Positions 34,615 through 46,479 of a DNA stretch of 64,000 bases are shown here, in pieces. The notes under the pieces are model-generated. The model did no database searches, was not told the origin of the DNA, and worked only from the letters and a program-made list of their open reading frames with translations. The DNA lies in the NCBI GenBank assembly GCA_036867785.1, contig CP145415.1:1054001-1118000 (forward strand), in the 5' to 3' direction. Each line of letters opens with the position of its first letter. Positions within the stretch are counted from its first letter, which is position 1. Both the position numbers and the translations under genes were made by a program. The DNA is from Plasmodiophora brassicae. Lineage: Eukaryota; Endomyxa: Phytomyxea; Phytomyxea; Plasmodiophorida.

Positions 34615-36962
34615 ATGTGGAAGTGGTTGCCGTCGTCGCTGCTGTCCGGCAGTCGAAGGCTATCGTCGTGCGCGAGTGCCGTCGTCGATGTGGTCGTGAT
34701 CGGGGGCGGCCATGCAGGAACGGAGGCGGCGGCGGCGGCGGCGCGGGTCGGCGCGCGAACCATGATGGTGACGCACAAGCTGGAGACGGTCGGGGCGATG
34801 AGCTGCAACCCGGCCATCGGCGGGATCGGCAAGGGCGTCCTGGCGCGCGAGGTTGACGCGCTGGACGGCATCATGGGCAAGGCCATCGATGAGGCAGGCA
34901 TCCAGTTCCGGATCCTGAACCAGTCGAAAGGCGAGGCGGTACGAGGGCCACGGGCGCAGGCCGATCGCAAGCTGTACAAGCAGGCCATCTTCAGAATGTT
35001 GTCCGAGATCCCACTACTGCAGATGGTGGAAGGCGGCGCTGACGATATACTCGTCGAGGATGGCCGCATTACCGGCGTGCAACTCAGCAATGGCGACGTC
35101 GTCGCCTGCGCCTGCGTGGTCGTGACCACCGGCACGTTCCTGCGTGGCGTGCTCTACATGGGCGCGCAGGAAATGAAACCCGGCGGCCGGATCGGCGATG
35201 CCCCTGCCACAAAGCTGGCTGAAACTCTGGATCGTCTCGGGTTTGCTGTGAACCGGCTGACGACAGCCACGCCCCCCAGACTCGATGGCAGAACGATTAA
35301 CTACCAGGGACTGATGGGTAACATACGCCATGAAGTTTCGTCGTGTACGAAGGGTATCTGACGCGTGAACTGGTTTGCAGTACAAGCGAGTGACGACCCG
35401 CCAGTGCCGTTCTCGTACATGAACGAACGTGTGAAGCTGCACGACCGACTGGTTCCATGCTATAAAACTGGAACCAATGAGAAAACGCATGCGATCATCA
35501 TGGATAATGTTCATCTGTTGCCGCCAATCTTCCACACCGGACGCGGGCCGCGTTACTGCCCATCGTTAGAGGGCAAGATACGACGGTTTGCCGACAAGGC
35601 ATCGCACACGATATGGCTGGAGCCTGAGGGGCTCGACACCGATCTCGTGTATCCCAATGGGCTTAGCACCGGTAACTGATTCAACGCGCAAGTGGCGACA
35701 TGCGGCCCCTCTAAAAGCACATTGTTGTCGTAGGGTTCCCAGCATCAGTCCAGTTCGAAATACTACGGTCCATTCAAGGCCTCGAGAACGTGCGGATGAC
35801 GACCCCTGGATACGCTGTCGAATACGATTTTATTGATCCCAGGCAACTTTTCGAGACCCTGGAGACGCAGTTCGTTTCAGGTAAAGGCAGTCGCACGGGA
35901 ACAGGTTCACGCGATTGCATTAACATACGGCTTCCAGGTCTGTACTTTGCAGGCCAGATTAACGGGACGACTGGATATGAAGAAGCCGCTGGCCAAGGCA
36001 TCGTCGCTGGTATCAACGCAGCCTTGAAAGCCGGCGGAATGAACATGATCGCCGTCGAACGGTGCAGCAGCTATATCGGCACAATGATCGATGACTTGAT
36101 CACGAAAGGATGCGATGAGCCGTACCGCATCTTTACATCTCGTTCGGAGTACCGGCTGTCCCTGCGGTAGGTTTGGCAGACATGTATAGGTGAAAGTTGA
36201 CTGTTCTTAATTGAGTTCCTTAACAGGGCAGACAATGCTGACGCAAGGTTGACGCCTCTGGGCATTTCGAGCGGGTGTATCAGCTCCGAACGCACAAGCG
36301 TGTTTGACAAGAAGATGGAACTCGTGCGGTCCTTCCTTCTGGCATCACGGTTAATCGATGGGCTAACAAGTTTGTGTATTGTAGTTGAAGCGCGGCAGGG
36401 AGGCGTTCGAATTGTTTCGCAGGTCGCCTCAGGAATGGAAGAAGTTACTCGGAATATCTGTTAGCGAGGACGGCGTTCGCCGCACTGCAGCAGCGATGTT
36501 TGACGGGTTTCCAAACATAACTATGTCGAAAATGTTGGATGCCGTCCCGATTCTTCGCGATGCGGTTCGTTGGGCGCTCTGCGCTGTTGGCTGTGTTAAT
36601 GACTCGCATCGCTGCTGGTGTAGGTACATCCATCAATTCGTGAGACCCTTGAGGTCGAGTGCAAGTACGCAACCTATCTGAAGCGACAGGCGTACGATAT
36701 CGTAAGCATTCGACGGGACGCCAATGTCGAAATCCCTCCAGACTTTGATTACGAGGACACTGGGTTCCTGAGCTCCGAGGAAGTCGAGAAGCTCAAGAAG
36801 TACAGGCCACGGACGATCGGCGAAGCGAATCGTATCCAGGGTATCACGCCTGCTTCTATCCTGTGGCTCCTTGAAAAGTGCAGGAAGGATGTCCTCTGCA
36901 AAATGCCATACGACAACAGCTATCTGTTCAACCCTATCGAATGGAGGCCTTTGCCGCCCTAA
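34615..36962 (+). CDS. MTO1: MTO1/MnmG, mitochondrial tRNA uridine-5 modification enzyme
   Basis: FAD protein that, with MSS1/MnmE, adds a 5-(carboxymethylaminomethyl)-type group to wobble uridine of mitochondrial tRNAs. The presequence [18 protein letters not shown] is followed by the FAD motif [14 protein letters not shown], then [93 protein letters not shown] and the C-terminal [23 protein letters not shown] and [12 protein letters not shown]. The junction [12 protein letters not shown] needs an intron starting GTAGGT. About five introns in all. Earlier in-frame codons upstream of 34615 lack an ATG. Confidence 0.93.
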
Positions 36963-37202
36963 TAATGCACACGTTCTGCCTCGTTGCATTCTGGGCCAGT
37001 TTATTTTACTCGTCACATGTCGTTCTGACGAATTGCACGCCGTCGATAACGCCAAGCGTACTGTCGGGGCAAGACGCCCCAAATACGCCAGCTGGTTCAA
37101 TGCTCTTATCGCACTGCTGTCGCTCGGGACCCCCATCGTCCTTGTTGCTCTCCGGCCTTCCCTACGATTCCATCTTTTCAACATTCAACCACATCGGAGA
37201 CG

Positions 37203-38030
37203 TTACGGACGGATTACCGGGCTAATCAGCGACTTGGTTGCCATATAGCTCGGCAGTCTTCTGTCGGCGACGAATTTGCCTATGGCCGCCAGCCTGTTCG
37301 TCCCTTCGGGAGCGGACGCGATCGCATCGGCCAACTCCACCGCGATAAATCGATTGATCAACGTTCCTGGCAGGCCGGGCCCAACTCGCACGACGCCGTA
37401 CCGCTGCGATCTGAGTTTGGTCGCTGCTGCAACGAGGACATCGATGGCCGAATCGCATGGCAACTGCCCGTCTTCCCACAGAACGATGTGGTAGTCAGGC
37501 TTATACCGGGCCGACGACCAGATGGCATCGGCCACCGGATCCTCGTACACGCCGGCGAATTCGCGCGTCTTTGTGCCCTTGGATATGAACGACATGCACC
37601 TGGAGCGGAACTCGTAATCGCGATGGTGTTGCTCCCACTCGCTGTTGTACGATCCGCTGACGGATGCGTTGTAGACCATGACGATAATGGGGCCGCCTTT
37701 CGGGCACCGTCCTTCCAGCTTCATCGTCATGTACTCGAGCGTGCGTTCCGTCTCGTACCCGGGCTGGAACACGGGGATCAGGAAGTTGACCAGGACGGGC
37801 GGCGGTGGCCGCTTAGCAGCAATAGCTTGGCGTAGGTCAACCGCTTGCGTTCGAGACAGCGGCGACGGCGCTGGGCGACTGGTTGTCGGGTCAGCCAGCA
37901 GCGACGATGGCGACACGATCATGGAGATGGGCAGGATGTACTGCAGGACGGCCATGGAGAAGAGCGTCACCATCCAGTAGACCATTGCCTTCTGCCGGCG
38001 CCTCGTGACATAGTCGCTGGCACCCGGCAT
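37203..38030 (-). CDS. Type II membrane protein, possible MGAT4-like glycosyltransferase
   Basis: Single exon, 275 residues. A short basic cytosolic tail (MPGASDYVTRRRQK) and one membrane anchor (MVYWMVTLFSMAVLQYILP) are followed by a Pro/Ser stem and a globular lumenal domain. In the domain, VNFLIPVFQPGYETERTLEYM looks like the start of a nucleotide-sugar fold. YHIVLWEDGQLPCDSAID resembles the acidic (EDD-like) sugar-nucleotide motif, here EDG. VVRVGPGLPGTLINRFIAVEL may be the acceptor loop. The Golgi type II topology supports a glycosyltransferase, but the family match is only suggestive. Confidence 0.5.
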   Translation of the reverse strand: MPGASDYVTRRRQKAMVYWMVTLFSMAVLQYILPISMIVSPSSLLADPTTSRPAPSPLSRTQAVDLRQAIAAKRPPPPVLVNFLIPVFQPGYETERTLEYMTMKLEGRCPKGGPIIVMVYNASVSGSYNSEWEQHHRDYEFRSRCMSFISKGTKTREFAGVYEDPVADAIWSSARYKPDYHIVLWEDGQLPCDSAIDVLVAAATKLRSQRYGVVRVGPGLPGTLINRFIAVELADAIASAPEGTNRLAAIGKFVADRRLPSYMATKSLISPVIRP

Positions 38031-38368
38031 ATGTCGGACGAGGCGTTCCCACCAACACTGACGAGCCAGTCGTCACCCACAGAGCGGCCACCTTCGGCTA
38101 CCCACCCATGAACCATCACACCTACTAGGCAGGAGTGACACGTCGTCCACGGGCGCGATCCAGTTGCAGAATACAAACTTCAGCATGCCCAGCGCTTCTC
38201 GTTATGGTACGTGGGTGTCTCCGGGCCCACGTTCTTCGAGAAAGTCGCTAACCGTGGCACATTCTGGATAGGCGCCTACCACAGGCTGAAGAACTTCACA
38301 GAGGCGAGGGGCGGCCGCGCCTTCTGTGCCCGTATCTAGCTCAGACGCTGCTGAATCTACATCGGCCC
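38031..38368. promoter_or_regulatory. 338-bp divergent promoter region
   Basis: The spacer between the type II membrane protein gene and MscS paralogue B. No repeat or additional frame is convincing. Confidence 0.35.
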
Positions 38369-41033
38369 ATGTTGCCTGTGGGCCCATCCGAAGTCGGCGC
38401 CCTGCTGGCTGCCAGCGAGAGCCCGATCCTACCGCCTTCCCAGCGTCGCGACCCCGACGATCACCTCTCCGTCACCGTCGTCGACCCGCAGCGATCGGCG
38501 TCTCGTGACGAGGAGCACCGTTCGGCCGTGGAACGACTGCTGCAATTGCCCCGAGGGATCGACCAGAAAGGCACGACCCGGACCGGCATGGGAGTACGCC
38601 CAGGGGCCCTAGGCGACGACGGTCGACGCGATACGCTCGGGAACGACGAGGAGACCTGGGATGAGACGGAAACGCTGGCCGCCCTGGCGCACACGACGAC
38701 TCCACACACGGCTAAGGTCGTCGACATCTATGAAGACGTTGAGTACATGTTTCAGGAGGAACGCCGAGGGCAGAGCGCGCCACGACGCTTCCTCATCTGG
38801 GTCTCGCGGCACCGATGGTCCCTGGGCATCGTCACCGTCAGCCTAACGCTGTCCTTCGTACTGTGGATCCTCAGCGTTCAGCACCGGCTCCTCGTGCCCG
38901 CTTCCCAGACCGCATGGCTCTGGTCAGCCATCCCTGGCCTCGTACGCACAGGGTGTTCCCGTCGTCGTGTACGCCCCAACGTTGATGGCTTCCTGTAGAT
39001 TGCTCTGACGATCCTCGCGTCGTACATCATCGAGGTCACCATCATCAACGTCGCGGCGTTCATCATGACGTCGCCGCCCTGGTTCGCCGACCTGTTCAGG
39101 CAGTCCACCAGCGGGTACATTCGCGTCTCCGCCTTCGGTAGGGGACCCGGGTCGTTCGAGAACCTGGTAGCTGACGAGGTCCCAACAGGGATCGTTATGG
39201 ACAGTCTGGTGTTCCGATGGTGGCTGAACTCGACGGCGCCGGGTGACCTGAACCCGACGCTCATCGACAACTGCTTCGTGGCGATGTACGTTGTCGCCAT
39301 CGTCCTGATCGTTCGCAACTTCTTCAACGAGGTCGGCGAGATGCTGGCCGCCGAGAAATCGTTCGGCAAACGGGTGGACGCGCTCAACTTCCTCGAAGGC
39401 ATCATGCTCGATCTTTGCTGCCGGTCACCGACCGACCGAGCCGCGCTGGCCCAGATTCGTGCGAACCGAACCAGAACACAGCACCTAATGTCGTCGATTC
39501 GGAACATCAGGTTCGTTGACGTTGCGTTCGCGTTCACGATACGCTCAACTGGGTCGCCCTGCAGGGAAGGGGCGATCCTGTTCCCGCTGACCCACCAGGA
39601 CGACCAGTGGGTGTTCTCCAAGGAATCCAGCGTGGAGGTTACGATCGGCAAGGACATGGGCCTGGTCGCTGCCATCATCTTCAACAACATCGTGGAGGAT
39701 GCCGCCGGCGACGCCTTCGGGCAAGGCGACGACTCATCCCCATCGTCGATCACGTTGCGTACCTGGATGGCGTATTTCGACGTAAGGCGTGCCTGGGTCT
39801 ATAGCAGGCCAGACTGTTGACAGATGGGTGCTACAGACGCCGCTGATCGGGATGCAATCGTTCCGGTTGATGTTCATGAGGCAGGGGTCGGCGCTGCAGA
39901 AGCAGGCGGTGACGAGGGAGCAGTTCATCGCGTCGTTCAAGTCGATCCTGAACACGCGCAACGTGCTGGCGAACCGCCTGCAGGGGTTCCAGAACCTGAC
40001 GACGCTGGCCAAAACCGCCGTGTCGTTCGTCGTCTGGTTCATCGTCCTGTTCGTCGTCGCCGACATCTTTGGGTACAACGTCGGCAATATCCTAACGGCA
40101 ATGTCGGCACTGCTGATCGGCACCGCCTTCGCGATTTCGAAGACCATCAGCCGTGTCGTCGAAAGCGTCGTTGTAAGTGTGTGTGGGGACCGGGGGCGCC
40201 TGCTGTGTGCTAAGTAAGAGCCCCCCAAAGTTTATCTTTGGTGGCAAACCGTACCAGGTGAACGACGCCGTTAACATCGACAACACCTGGTACAAGGTAC
40301 ACAAGATCGGCGTCCTGGAGACGAAGTTCCTCGATGCCAACAACAAGCTGACGCGGTACTCCAACCAATACCTGTGCGACGTCAAGATCGTAGGGTGTCG
40401 TTCGGTTGCCCCGCGCGAGGTCGCCCACGAACCATATTTGTGTGTCAGGTGAATCTGACGAACTCGGGAACGTGCGTGACCACGATCGCCATCCAGATTG
40501 CTCAGGACACGCCGGTCGAACTGATCGAACGCCTAAAATCGTCGCTGGTGAAGTACACGATCGAGAACGCTGAACGTACAGAGCGCGCGCCTTCGCAGGC
40601 GCCGATGCACCGCTGATCGCGTCGCGTCCTGCTGGCAGATTGGAAACCACGCGTGACCGTGTTCCTGAACGACCTGACGCGGACGCATGCGGTCGACATG
40701 GAGATCCGCGTCGAGTCGGTGTACAAGTACGTGGACGGCGGCGCGTTTCGTGCCGCCGACACCGACCTGAAGAACCACGTGCGCAAGAAGATGACCAAGC
40801 TCGGCATCCAGTTCAAGGACTGCCCTCAGGTGGTGACGGTCCACTGGGCGGACGCTGGGGGCGTCCCGGTACCTACCGCAACGCCACATCATGTCAGTAC
40901 CAAGGGGTCGTCACCGTCCTACCATCACGTTCACGCCAGCAATGCATCGCCGTCGCAGCACCAGCACCCGGACATCAACAACACGGGCGGGAAGTCGTCC
41001 AGACGCCAAGGGCAACAGCACACGCTCAGCTAA
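38369..41033 (+). CDS. MscS-like mechanosensitive channel, paralogue B
   Basis: Second MSL-type channel. The N-terminus MLPVGPSEVGALLAA is disordered and basic/acidic. Then TPHTAKVVDIYEDVEYMFQ, TM helices WSLGIVTVSLTLSFVLWIL and ILASYIIEVTIINVAAFI, FFNEVGEMLAAEKSFGKRVDAL, ISKTISRVVESVV and the beta domain FIFGGKPYQVNDAVNIDNTWY, then QIAQDTPVELIERLKSSLVKY and a His/Ser/Gln-rich tail absent from paralogue A. Introns interrupt after AIPGLV, after AYFD, after ESVV, after LCDVKI and after ENAER. The conserved core is collinear with paralogue A. This copy has the GC-rich codon use of the rest of the window. Confidence 0.9.
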
Positions 41034-41262
41034 TCGCCAACGTCCGCCCGCATGTCGCTCGTCGTCGAAATACATCACGTTTCGTGTTGTCGACTTCATC
41101 GTGGGCAATACACCCTGGCGGGCGCCAGTGCAACAACGTCTGCTGCGTCCAAATGACTCACCTGCCCCGGTCAGGGGACATCATCATCTCGGATCGACTT
41201 GATGGTCCGGAGGCAGACCGTCAGCCGCCGGGCATTCTATATCTAATCTAGCGACGCCCACC

Positions 41263-42102
41263 ATGCATGCGGGGCGTGCGACACCGCTGCTGTATCTATT
41301 CGTGGTCGTGGGCGCTGTCGCGACGCACCACGACGTGTTCTACGATGATTACGGGAACCCGGTGCGGCCGCCGTTAGAGGTGGCGACCCAGCCAGCGACA
41401 TGGACGTCGATCATCGCGAACTGGCAGGTGGCGATGCGCGACCCAGATGTGGACATCCAGTCGTTCGCGGTGGCAGACGACATCGCCAACCTGTTGAACC
41501 CGGACGACTACAACGAGCTCTGCGACCCGGAAACGGTTCGCCAGCATGCCGCCCGCAACCTGCTCATCTTGTGTGCCAAGATCACGCGTATCGTCGGTGC
41601 CACGACGTTGAACATTGGCTCCCGCTTCATCATCTGGGTTGTCAGGAACGCGCCGACCGTGTACCGGCGCATCCGGCAGCTGAAGGTCGAAGCGCAGGAG
41701 AAGTACAGGCTGCTGCAGTACATCCCCATGCCGGATCTGCCCAGGCACCGAGCGCTGACGCAAGCAGACAGACAGGATCCGCTGAACGAAGACGAGCTGC
41801 TCGACCAGACGTCAACGCCACCTGCGCCGCTTCCACCGGCAGCACCGTCACCACCACCAGGCAGCTATCGCTTCCCCGACTACGCGAATCGCCAGATGCC
41901 AGACAGCGACGCGGACGAGGACCCAGGCTCGTTGCTGAATCGCATCGTGCAGTTCTTCTCCAGCGACCAGTTCGATACGGTCGCGATGCTCGTCCTCGTA
42001 CCGATGATCGCGATGGTCCTCATCATGATCTGGAGCACCTACAAGGAGCTGGCAATGGAACACGACGTCGCGGAGGACGCGGAAACCAGCAGCGTCGCCT
42101 GA
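41263..42102 (+). CDS. Signal-peptide protein with C-terminal transmembrane helix
   Basis: Intronless, 279 residues, unrecognised. A signal peptide (TPLLYLFVVVGAVATHH) is followed by an acidic helical domain with two Cys (ELCDPETVRQHAARNLLILCAKIT), a weakly hydrophobic segment (LNIGSRFIIWVVRN), a Pro-rich linker (PPAPLPPAAPSPPPG) and a strong membrane helix near the end (VAMLVLVPMIAMVLIMIW) before an acidic cytosolic tail. It is probably a type I protein of the secretory system. Confidence 0.6.
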   Translation: MHAGRATPLLYLFVVVGAVATHHDVFYDDYGNPVRPPLEVATQPATWTSIIANWQVAMRDPDVDIQSFAVADDIANLLNPDDYNELCDPETVRQHAARNLLILCAKITRIVGATTLNIGSRFIIWVVRNAPTVYRRIRQLKVEAQEKYRLLQYIPMPDLPRHRALTQADRQDPLNEDELLDQTSTPPAPLPPAAPSPPPGSYRFPDYANRQMPDSDADEDPGSLLNRIVQFFSSDQFDTVAMLVLVPMIAMVLIMIWSTYKELAMEHDVAEDAETSSVA

Positions 42103-42174
42103 GGCGACAGCAGCGAACGGCCCATCACCGGGCATCGGGCGAACCGAAAACAGGAACATCTCGAACAGAGATCT

Positions 42175-44006
42175 TCATTGATCGAACGCCGCATACTGCC
42201 GCAAACGAACGGCATAGTCGTGAGGGAACGAAAAGTCCTTCAGGTACACGTAGAACTTGGAGACAATCTGGTACAGGGCGAGATCGAACACGTTAGACAG
42301 CGTCAGTACGTTGTAGTCTATCGAGGGAGGGCGGGATGACTGCGAAGGCTCGCCGTTGCACGTGTGGGCAAACTCCTCCAGTGCCATCGACGCGCCCAAC
42401 AGCGACCCGACAATGCTTTCGAAAGATCGCTGGACGACGCCATAGCTGTCTTCCTCAATCGAATGCACGATCAGCGCCGTCAATGCTGGCAGGTGTCGTC
42501 GTTAGCCGAGGCCGGGCGCAGTTAGACAGAAGACCCTGCAATTACCTTGAACGGCGGCAACGATGTCATCAGCACGGAAACAGAGCCGATAGACAAGTGG
42601 ATTGTTCGACCCGAGCGCATGCAACGATGCCGCAGAACCTGTACCGCACGTCAGTGCAGATACGATCAGGATAGCGCGCTGCACGTACGTCGCTTGATGT
42701 CGTCGTGACTTGTTTCCAGCAGGGACAGCGACAGGGAGTCGACCAGGTCGGTACAGGTTTTCACAATTTGTGCCCAAACTTTGCCGTCGTCCGCTTCGTA
42801 GATCGCTGAGCGTGCCGTGGCTGACAGCTGCGACACGTCGCTCAGTTCCATCAGGCACAGCGACTGACGAACGCGTATACGTCAACCCCAAGCCAACATG
42901 CATATCACGAAATCCCCACCCTGCAGTACGGCTCGTTCTCCATTTGAATCAGCCTAGCCAGCAACGGAACCGAAATGGAGGTGCTGTCGTCAACCAGAAT
43001 GCTTTGCGTCAATGCGACGTGGACGACATGACGAAGCGTCTCCCACGAGAAGACCAGCATCGCCAATCTGGGCAATAGTCAACAACGACGTAACGCCGCA
43101 CAGGACATGAATTACATGAATGCAAAGTGCACTTGACCCCGAAGAGAGAAACTGCAAGCCTCCGATGCAGTACCAAGGAAGAGGCCTTCCCCGAGCACAA
43201 GGGACAGGACCCACTGGAACGGAACAATGGACAGGGCGACAGCTGTGAGACCGGCGAGTTTCATAGCTGCGACCAGCGAATGCGGCATTCGAGATCGAAT
43301 TTGCACACTCATTGGCAATTGCAGGGAGGGAAACGTCAACTACGACGGCACGGGTCACAAAGATTACAAGACGACGGTTGTTGTCGGATACCTGCGGCAG
43401 CGTGACCAACACGTACAGCTGATACGCCAGCGAGAAGGCGCAGAGGCGTACCAAATCGCTTCGCAAACAGGACGACTGCAGGGCGGACGAAGACGTCCCC
43501 GACGCGACAGCATACGCCAACATAGCCGAGATGCAGGACACGCCCAATGATATGAGCGCACTTGGAGAGCTGACTATCGCGAACGCACGAGACAGACCGG
43601 GGGCGACCTGCGTCAATCCTACAACGATGACGCGCAATTAGCACAAATAACGACGACAAGCGCGGTTGTACCCTTAAGGTTATGGATGTGCACAACAGTG
43701 TAGGCCTGCTGCAGAGCAGAGAATAGCACCATCTGCAGGAGCGTGCCGACGGAAAACATCCTCCAAACTGCCCACTGTTGTTAGCGGCCGGCCGGCAGCC
43801 AGTTGCAACGCCAACGTACAGTAGATCGTAAGTCGAGCATTGAAGAACGCGACCGTGACGAGCTGGACAACGAATCCAACGATGACGGCGCGTTGCGTTC
43901 GGCTGCGTTTCAGCTGCTGTATCCAGGCCGCCGCCGACTCCTCCGGCGACATGGCCCGCTCCGCGTTCGGCGTCGAGGGCATCGTGTCAACGTCCTTGGC
44001 CGGCAT
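42175..44006 (-). CDS. NDC1-like transmembrane nucleoporin
   Basis: Multi-exon, multi-pass protein. The N-terminal part has membrane helices (RAVIVGFVVQLVTVAFFNA, LISLGVSCISAMLAYAVAS, LCAFSLAYQLYVLVTL). The C-terminal soluble part has ELSDVSQLSATARSAI, WAQIVKTCTDLVDSLSLSLLE, ALIVHSIEEDSYGVVQRSFESIVGSLL and VFDLALYQIVSKFYVYLKDFSFP. These last two resemble the conserved C-terminus of NDC1/Nup, which anchors nuclear pores and spindle poles. The exact splice pattern between 42850 and 43700 is unresolved; several frames alternate there. The start at MPAKDVDTMPS is tentative. Confidence 0.55.
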
Positions 44007-44347
44007 CTGCCGGAACAGGTGCGACGACCCGGCGGCGACATGGCTGGGCGGCGACGCCCACATCGCTACCACCGATCGGATCACCGACCAATGCGGCCGC
44101 GTGCCGCCAGGTTTTGCGCACGCAACTCCGCTCCTGAGTACCAGATGACCCCCCGATAGTAGGTAGAAGGGCTGCAGACCCGTGTTACCGGAATGCAGCT
44201 CAGCACGTCGCGGACATCTCGTCACGACGGCAGCGTTACGTGTCACGTGTCACGAAGCGAACTGTTCGACGGTCGGCTGCTGCAGTCGCGGAGCGCGCGC
44301 CCTGACAAAATCGTGGTCCCGCCTCCCCCCAAAAAGGTGGGGTCCCC
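44007..44347. promoter_or_regulatory. 341-bp divergent promoter region
   Basis: The spacer between the NDC1-like and AVL9-like genes. Short C/G runs occur just before the AVL9-like ATG. No extra gene is seen. Confidence 0.35.
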
Positions 44348-44389
44348 ATGAACGGCGTCGTCATTGTTTCGCCTTTCGGGGACGGTGGA

Positions 44390-44427
<38 letters not shown>

Positions 44428-45912
44428 GGTCGTCACTGCCGTTGTGCGGTTCGACGTGAGCGCCGGCGCCGTGATCGACCGTGTGCATCCGGAGTCGGCG
44501 TCGGTGCCGGCCAGTGTCCTGGACTGCCTGCCCGCATACGCGCTGCCTGACGGCGTGCACCGGGAGAATCTCGTCGGTCGACTGCGGAACCGTCCATACC
44601 GTCGAGTTATCCCCTCTGACGATACCATCGCACCAGGATTTCGTCTACTTCTCGATACCGCCGAGGCCAGGTCCCGCGGATGCCGATAACGATGGCGGTG
44701 ATGCAATGTGGCGCCCTGCTGCAGCGGGCGTCGCCTGCTTCAGGCAGAAGCCGTCAGAGGCGTCCGCGCGCGGATTCGTTCAGGAATCGCTCTGCCTCAT
44801 GGTCGTCAGCCCATCGCCAGACCAGGTTCATCGGATCTACACGCTCCTGCATGGGCAGTTGACTCGCCCGGCGCGACTGTACTTTGAGCGGCATGTCGAT
44901 GTTCTCAAGTCGCTTCGCGATGCTGCCGTGACGTGTCTAGCCGACCCAGACGTGGCATCGTCCAGCCCATCCGTTATGCAGGGCGCGCATTTCCAGACGA
45001 CCTTGAAACGCCTGCTGGCGTCTATGCCGGATTTGGTTCTGACCGTTGTGAAGGCACTGGACGCTGGCGCGCGTGTCGTTGTGTACAGCGAGGCGCCTTT
45101 GCATCACCTGACGTCCACTGTGGTTGCCGTATCGAGCGTTATCGAATCAGAAACGGCCGTCATGCCATACGTTCCGCTCGTCGAGCTCAACGGTGTCCTG
45201 CGCTCTGTGAAGCACGCGATCGTTGGTACGAACAACCGTCTCGCTGTCCAATCGGGCAACGGTGTACCTGCCGCGGAGGTCGTCTGGGACGTCGACAAGG
45301 GCCGTGTAAGGGTCGAGGAAGGCGCATGGAGCGAGATGCTGGACCTGTCATCAGCAGACCGTCGGTTTGCGGCTTTGCTGGCAGCGGAAGACGACGCGTT
45401 TGCCGTTTTCCAGCGACTTCGCCGGTATCGCTCGACTGTCCGGACGCTGATCGACGCCAGGACGAGACGTCGAAGCGATTCGCAGACGGATGGTGAGCGG
45501 GACGATGTAGTTTCACTGGATCGCGCTCTGGGCGACTTCAATGCCAAGTGGGCTGGCAAGATGTACAGTTACCTGCCTCGGGTGCATATCGAACGCACTG
45601 ACGATGGCGAAGACGAGGATGGCGACGTCAGCGCGCGAATGCACCCATGCTACGACGAGCTCGATCACTTGTGGTCGTCGGTGACGGAACAGACACAGGC
45701 CATTGGCGCGCAAGCGCAACGCGGCATCTCGATGGCGTCTTCGGCACTGTCAAACTTGATGGGCTCTCTTGCGAATACGTTGTGTACGTCCAGTTGCTAC
45801 GACGATGACCTTCGTCCATGTACTGACCATGCCTGTAGCGTTCGAGGACGACAAGCAGGTCGATCCGTTCACAGACGACGACGACGAGTCGCACAGACGT
45901 GCGCACCAGTGA
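44348..45912 (+). CDS. AVL9/DENND6-type DENN-superfamily protein
   Basis: Likely trafficking regulator or Rab activator. The start MNGVVIVSPFGDGG is followed by a serine run encoded by a TCG repeat. The longin-like N-terminal module shows VVRFDVSAGAVIDRVHP, ALPDGVH and, after an intron, DFVYFSIPPRPG, then GVACFRQ and RGFVQESLCLM, a series typical of AVL9 and DENND6 proteins. A DENN-like core follows (LVLTVVKALDAGARVVVYSEAPL). An intron with donor GTACGT near 45786 swaps the terminal frame to the acidic end FEDDKQVDPFTDDDDE. A second DENN protein is encoded at 55 kb. Confidence 0.6.
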
Positions 45913-45970
45913 ATCACACAAGCGCCGTTCCGACGAGTATTATAACAATAAGGTTAATGTTCCTACATTA

Positions 45971-46479
45971 CTATTTGCTGTACGGCGAGACCGTCGCCTC
46001 CTTGATCCCAATTCGGGGCTCGTGGGGCGCGTCTTCAACACGGACGGCATCCTCGTCGTCGTCAAACAGTGCATTGTACCGCTCCGGGTGTGCGTTCATG
46101 CAGTCAGCATACGCCTTCATGAGCGGTCTGCATACGTCGATGTCTTTCTTCTCAATCTCGCACAGCCGGAAGCATTTGTACGCCGGGGCGAACGTCGACC
46201 CACACGGCCCCAGCAATTCCGACCGGAAGCACGGCGGGCACTTCTCATCCGCCGCCAGCTCTTCGATGCTTTTCCCGTCCCAGTCCAGGTCCAACGAGTC
46301 TGCCGACGACGGTCAGGAACCAACCGAACCACTGGACCGCTCGACGAACCGATATACTCCTTGCTGACGGTATCCGGGACGGGTTCGGGAGCCTCACTGC
46401 AGGCCACCAGCCGCGCGCGCTGCCACACGAGTGCCGACCCCGCGCCCAGCGCGGCAGCCGCTATCAGCGCCCGTGACAT
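45971..46479 (-). CDS. Mia40/CHCHD4-like CHCH protein with CPPC motif
   Basis: Candidate oxidoreductase for protein import into the mitochondrial intermembrane space. Exons 46338-46479 and 45971-46299 (38-nt intron) give 156 residues. An N-terminal basic/hydrophobic anchor (MSRALIAAAALGAGSALVW) resembles fungal Mia40. The folded core reads EKCPPCFRSELLGPCG and then two CX9C pairs (CGSTFAPAYKC and CRPLMKAYADC), with the tail acidic (FDDDEDAVRVED) as in Mia40. Known Mia40 proteins use CPC as the redox pair; here it is CPPC, and an extra Cys follows the first CX9C helix. Another CHCH protein cannot be excluded. Confidence 0.65.

Noticed and set aside
35345-35400. Premature stop in MTO1
   Set aside because: The conserved FAD-protein sequence resumes after a short intron, and the downstream motifs are intact.
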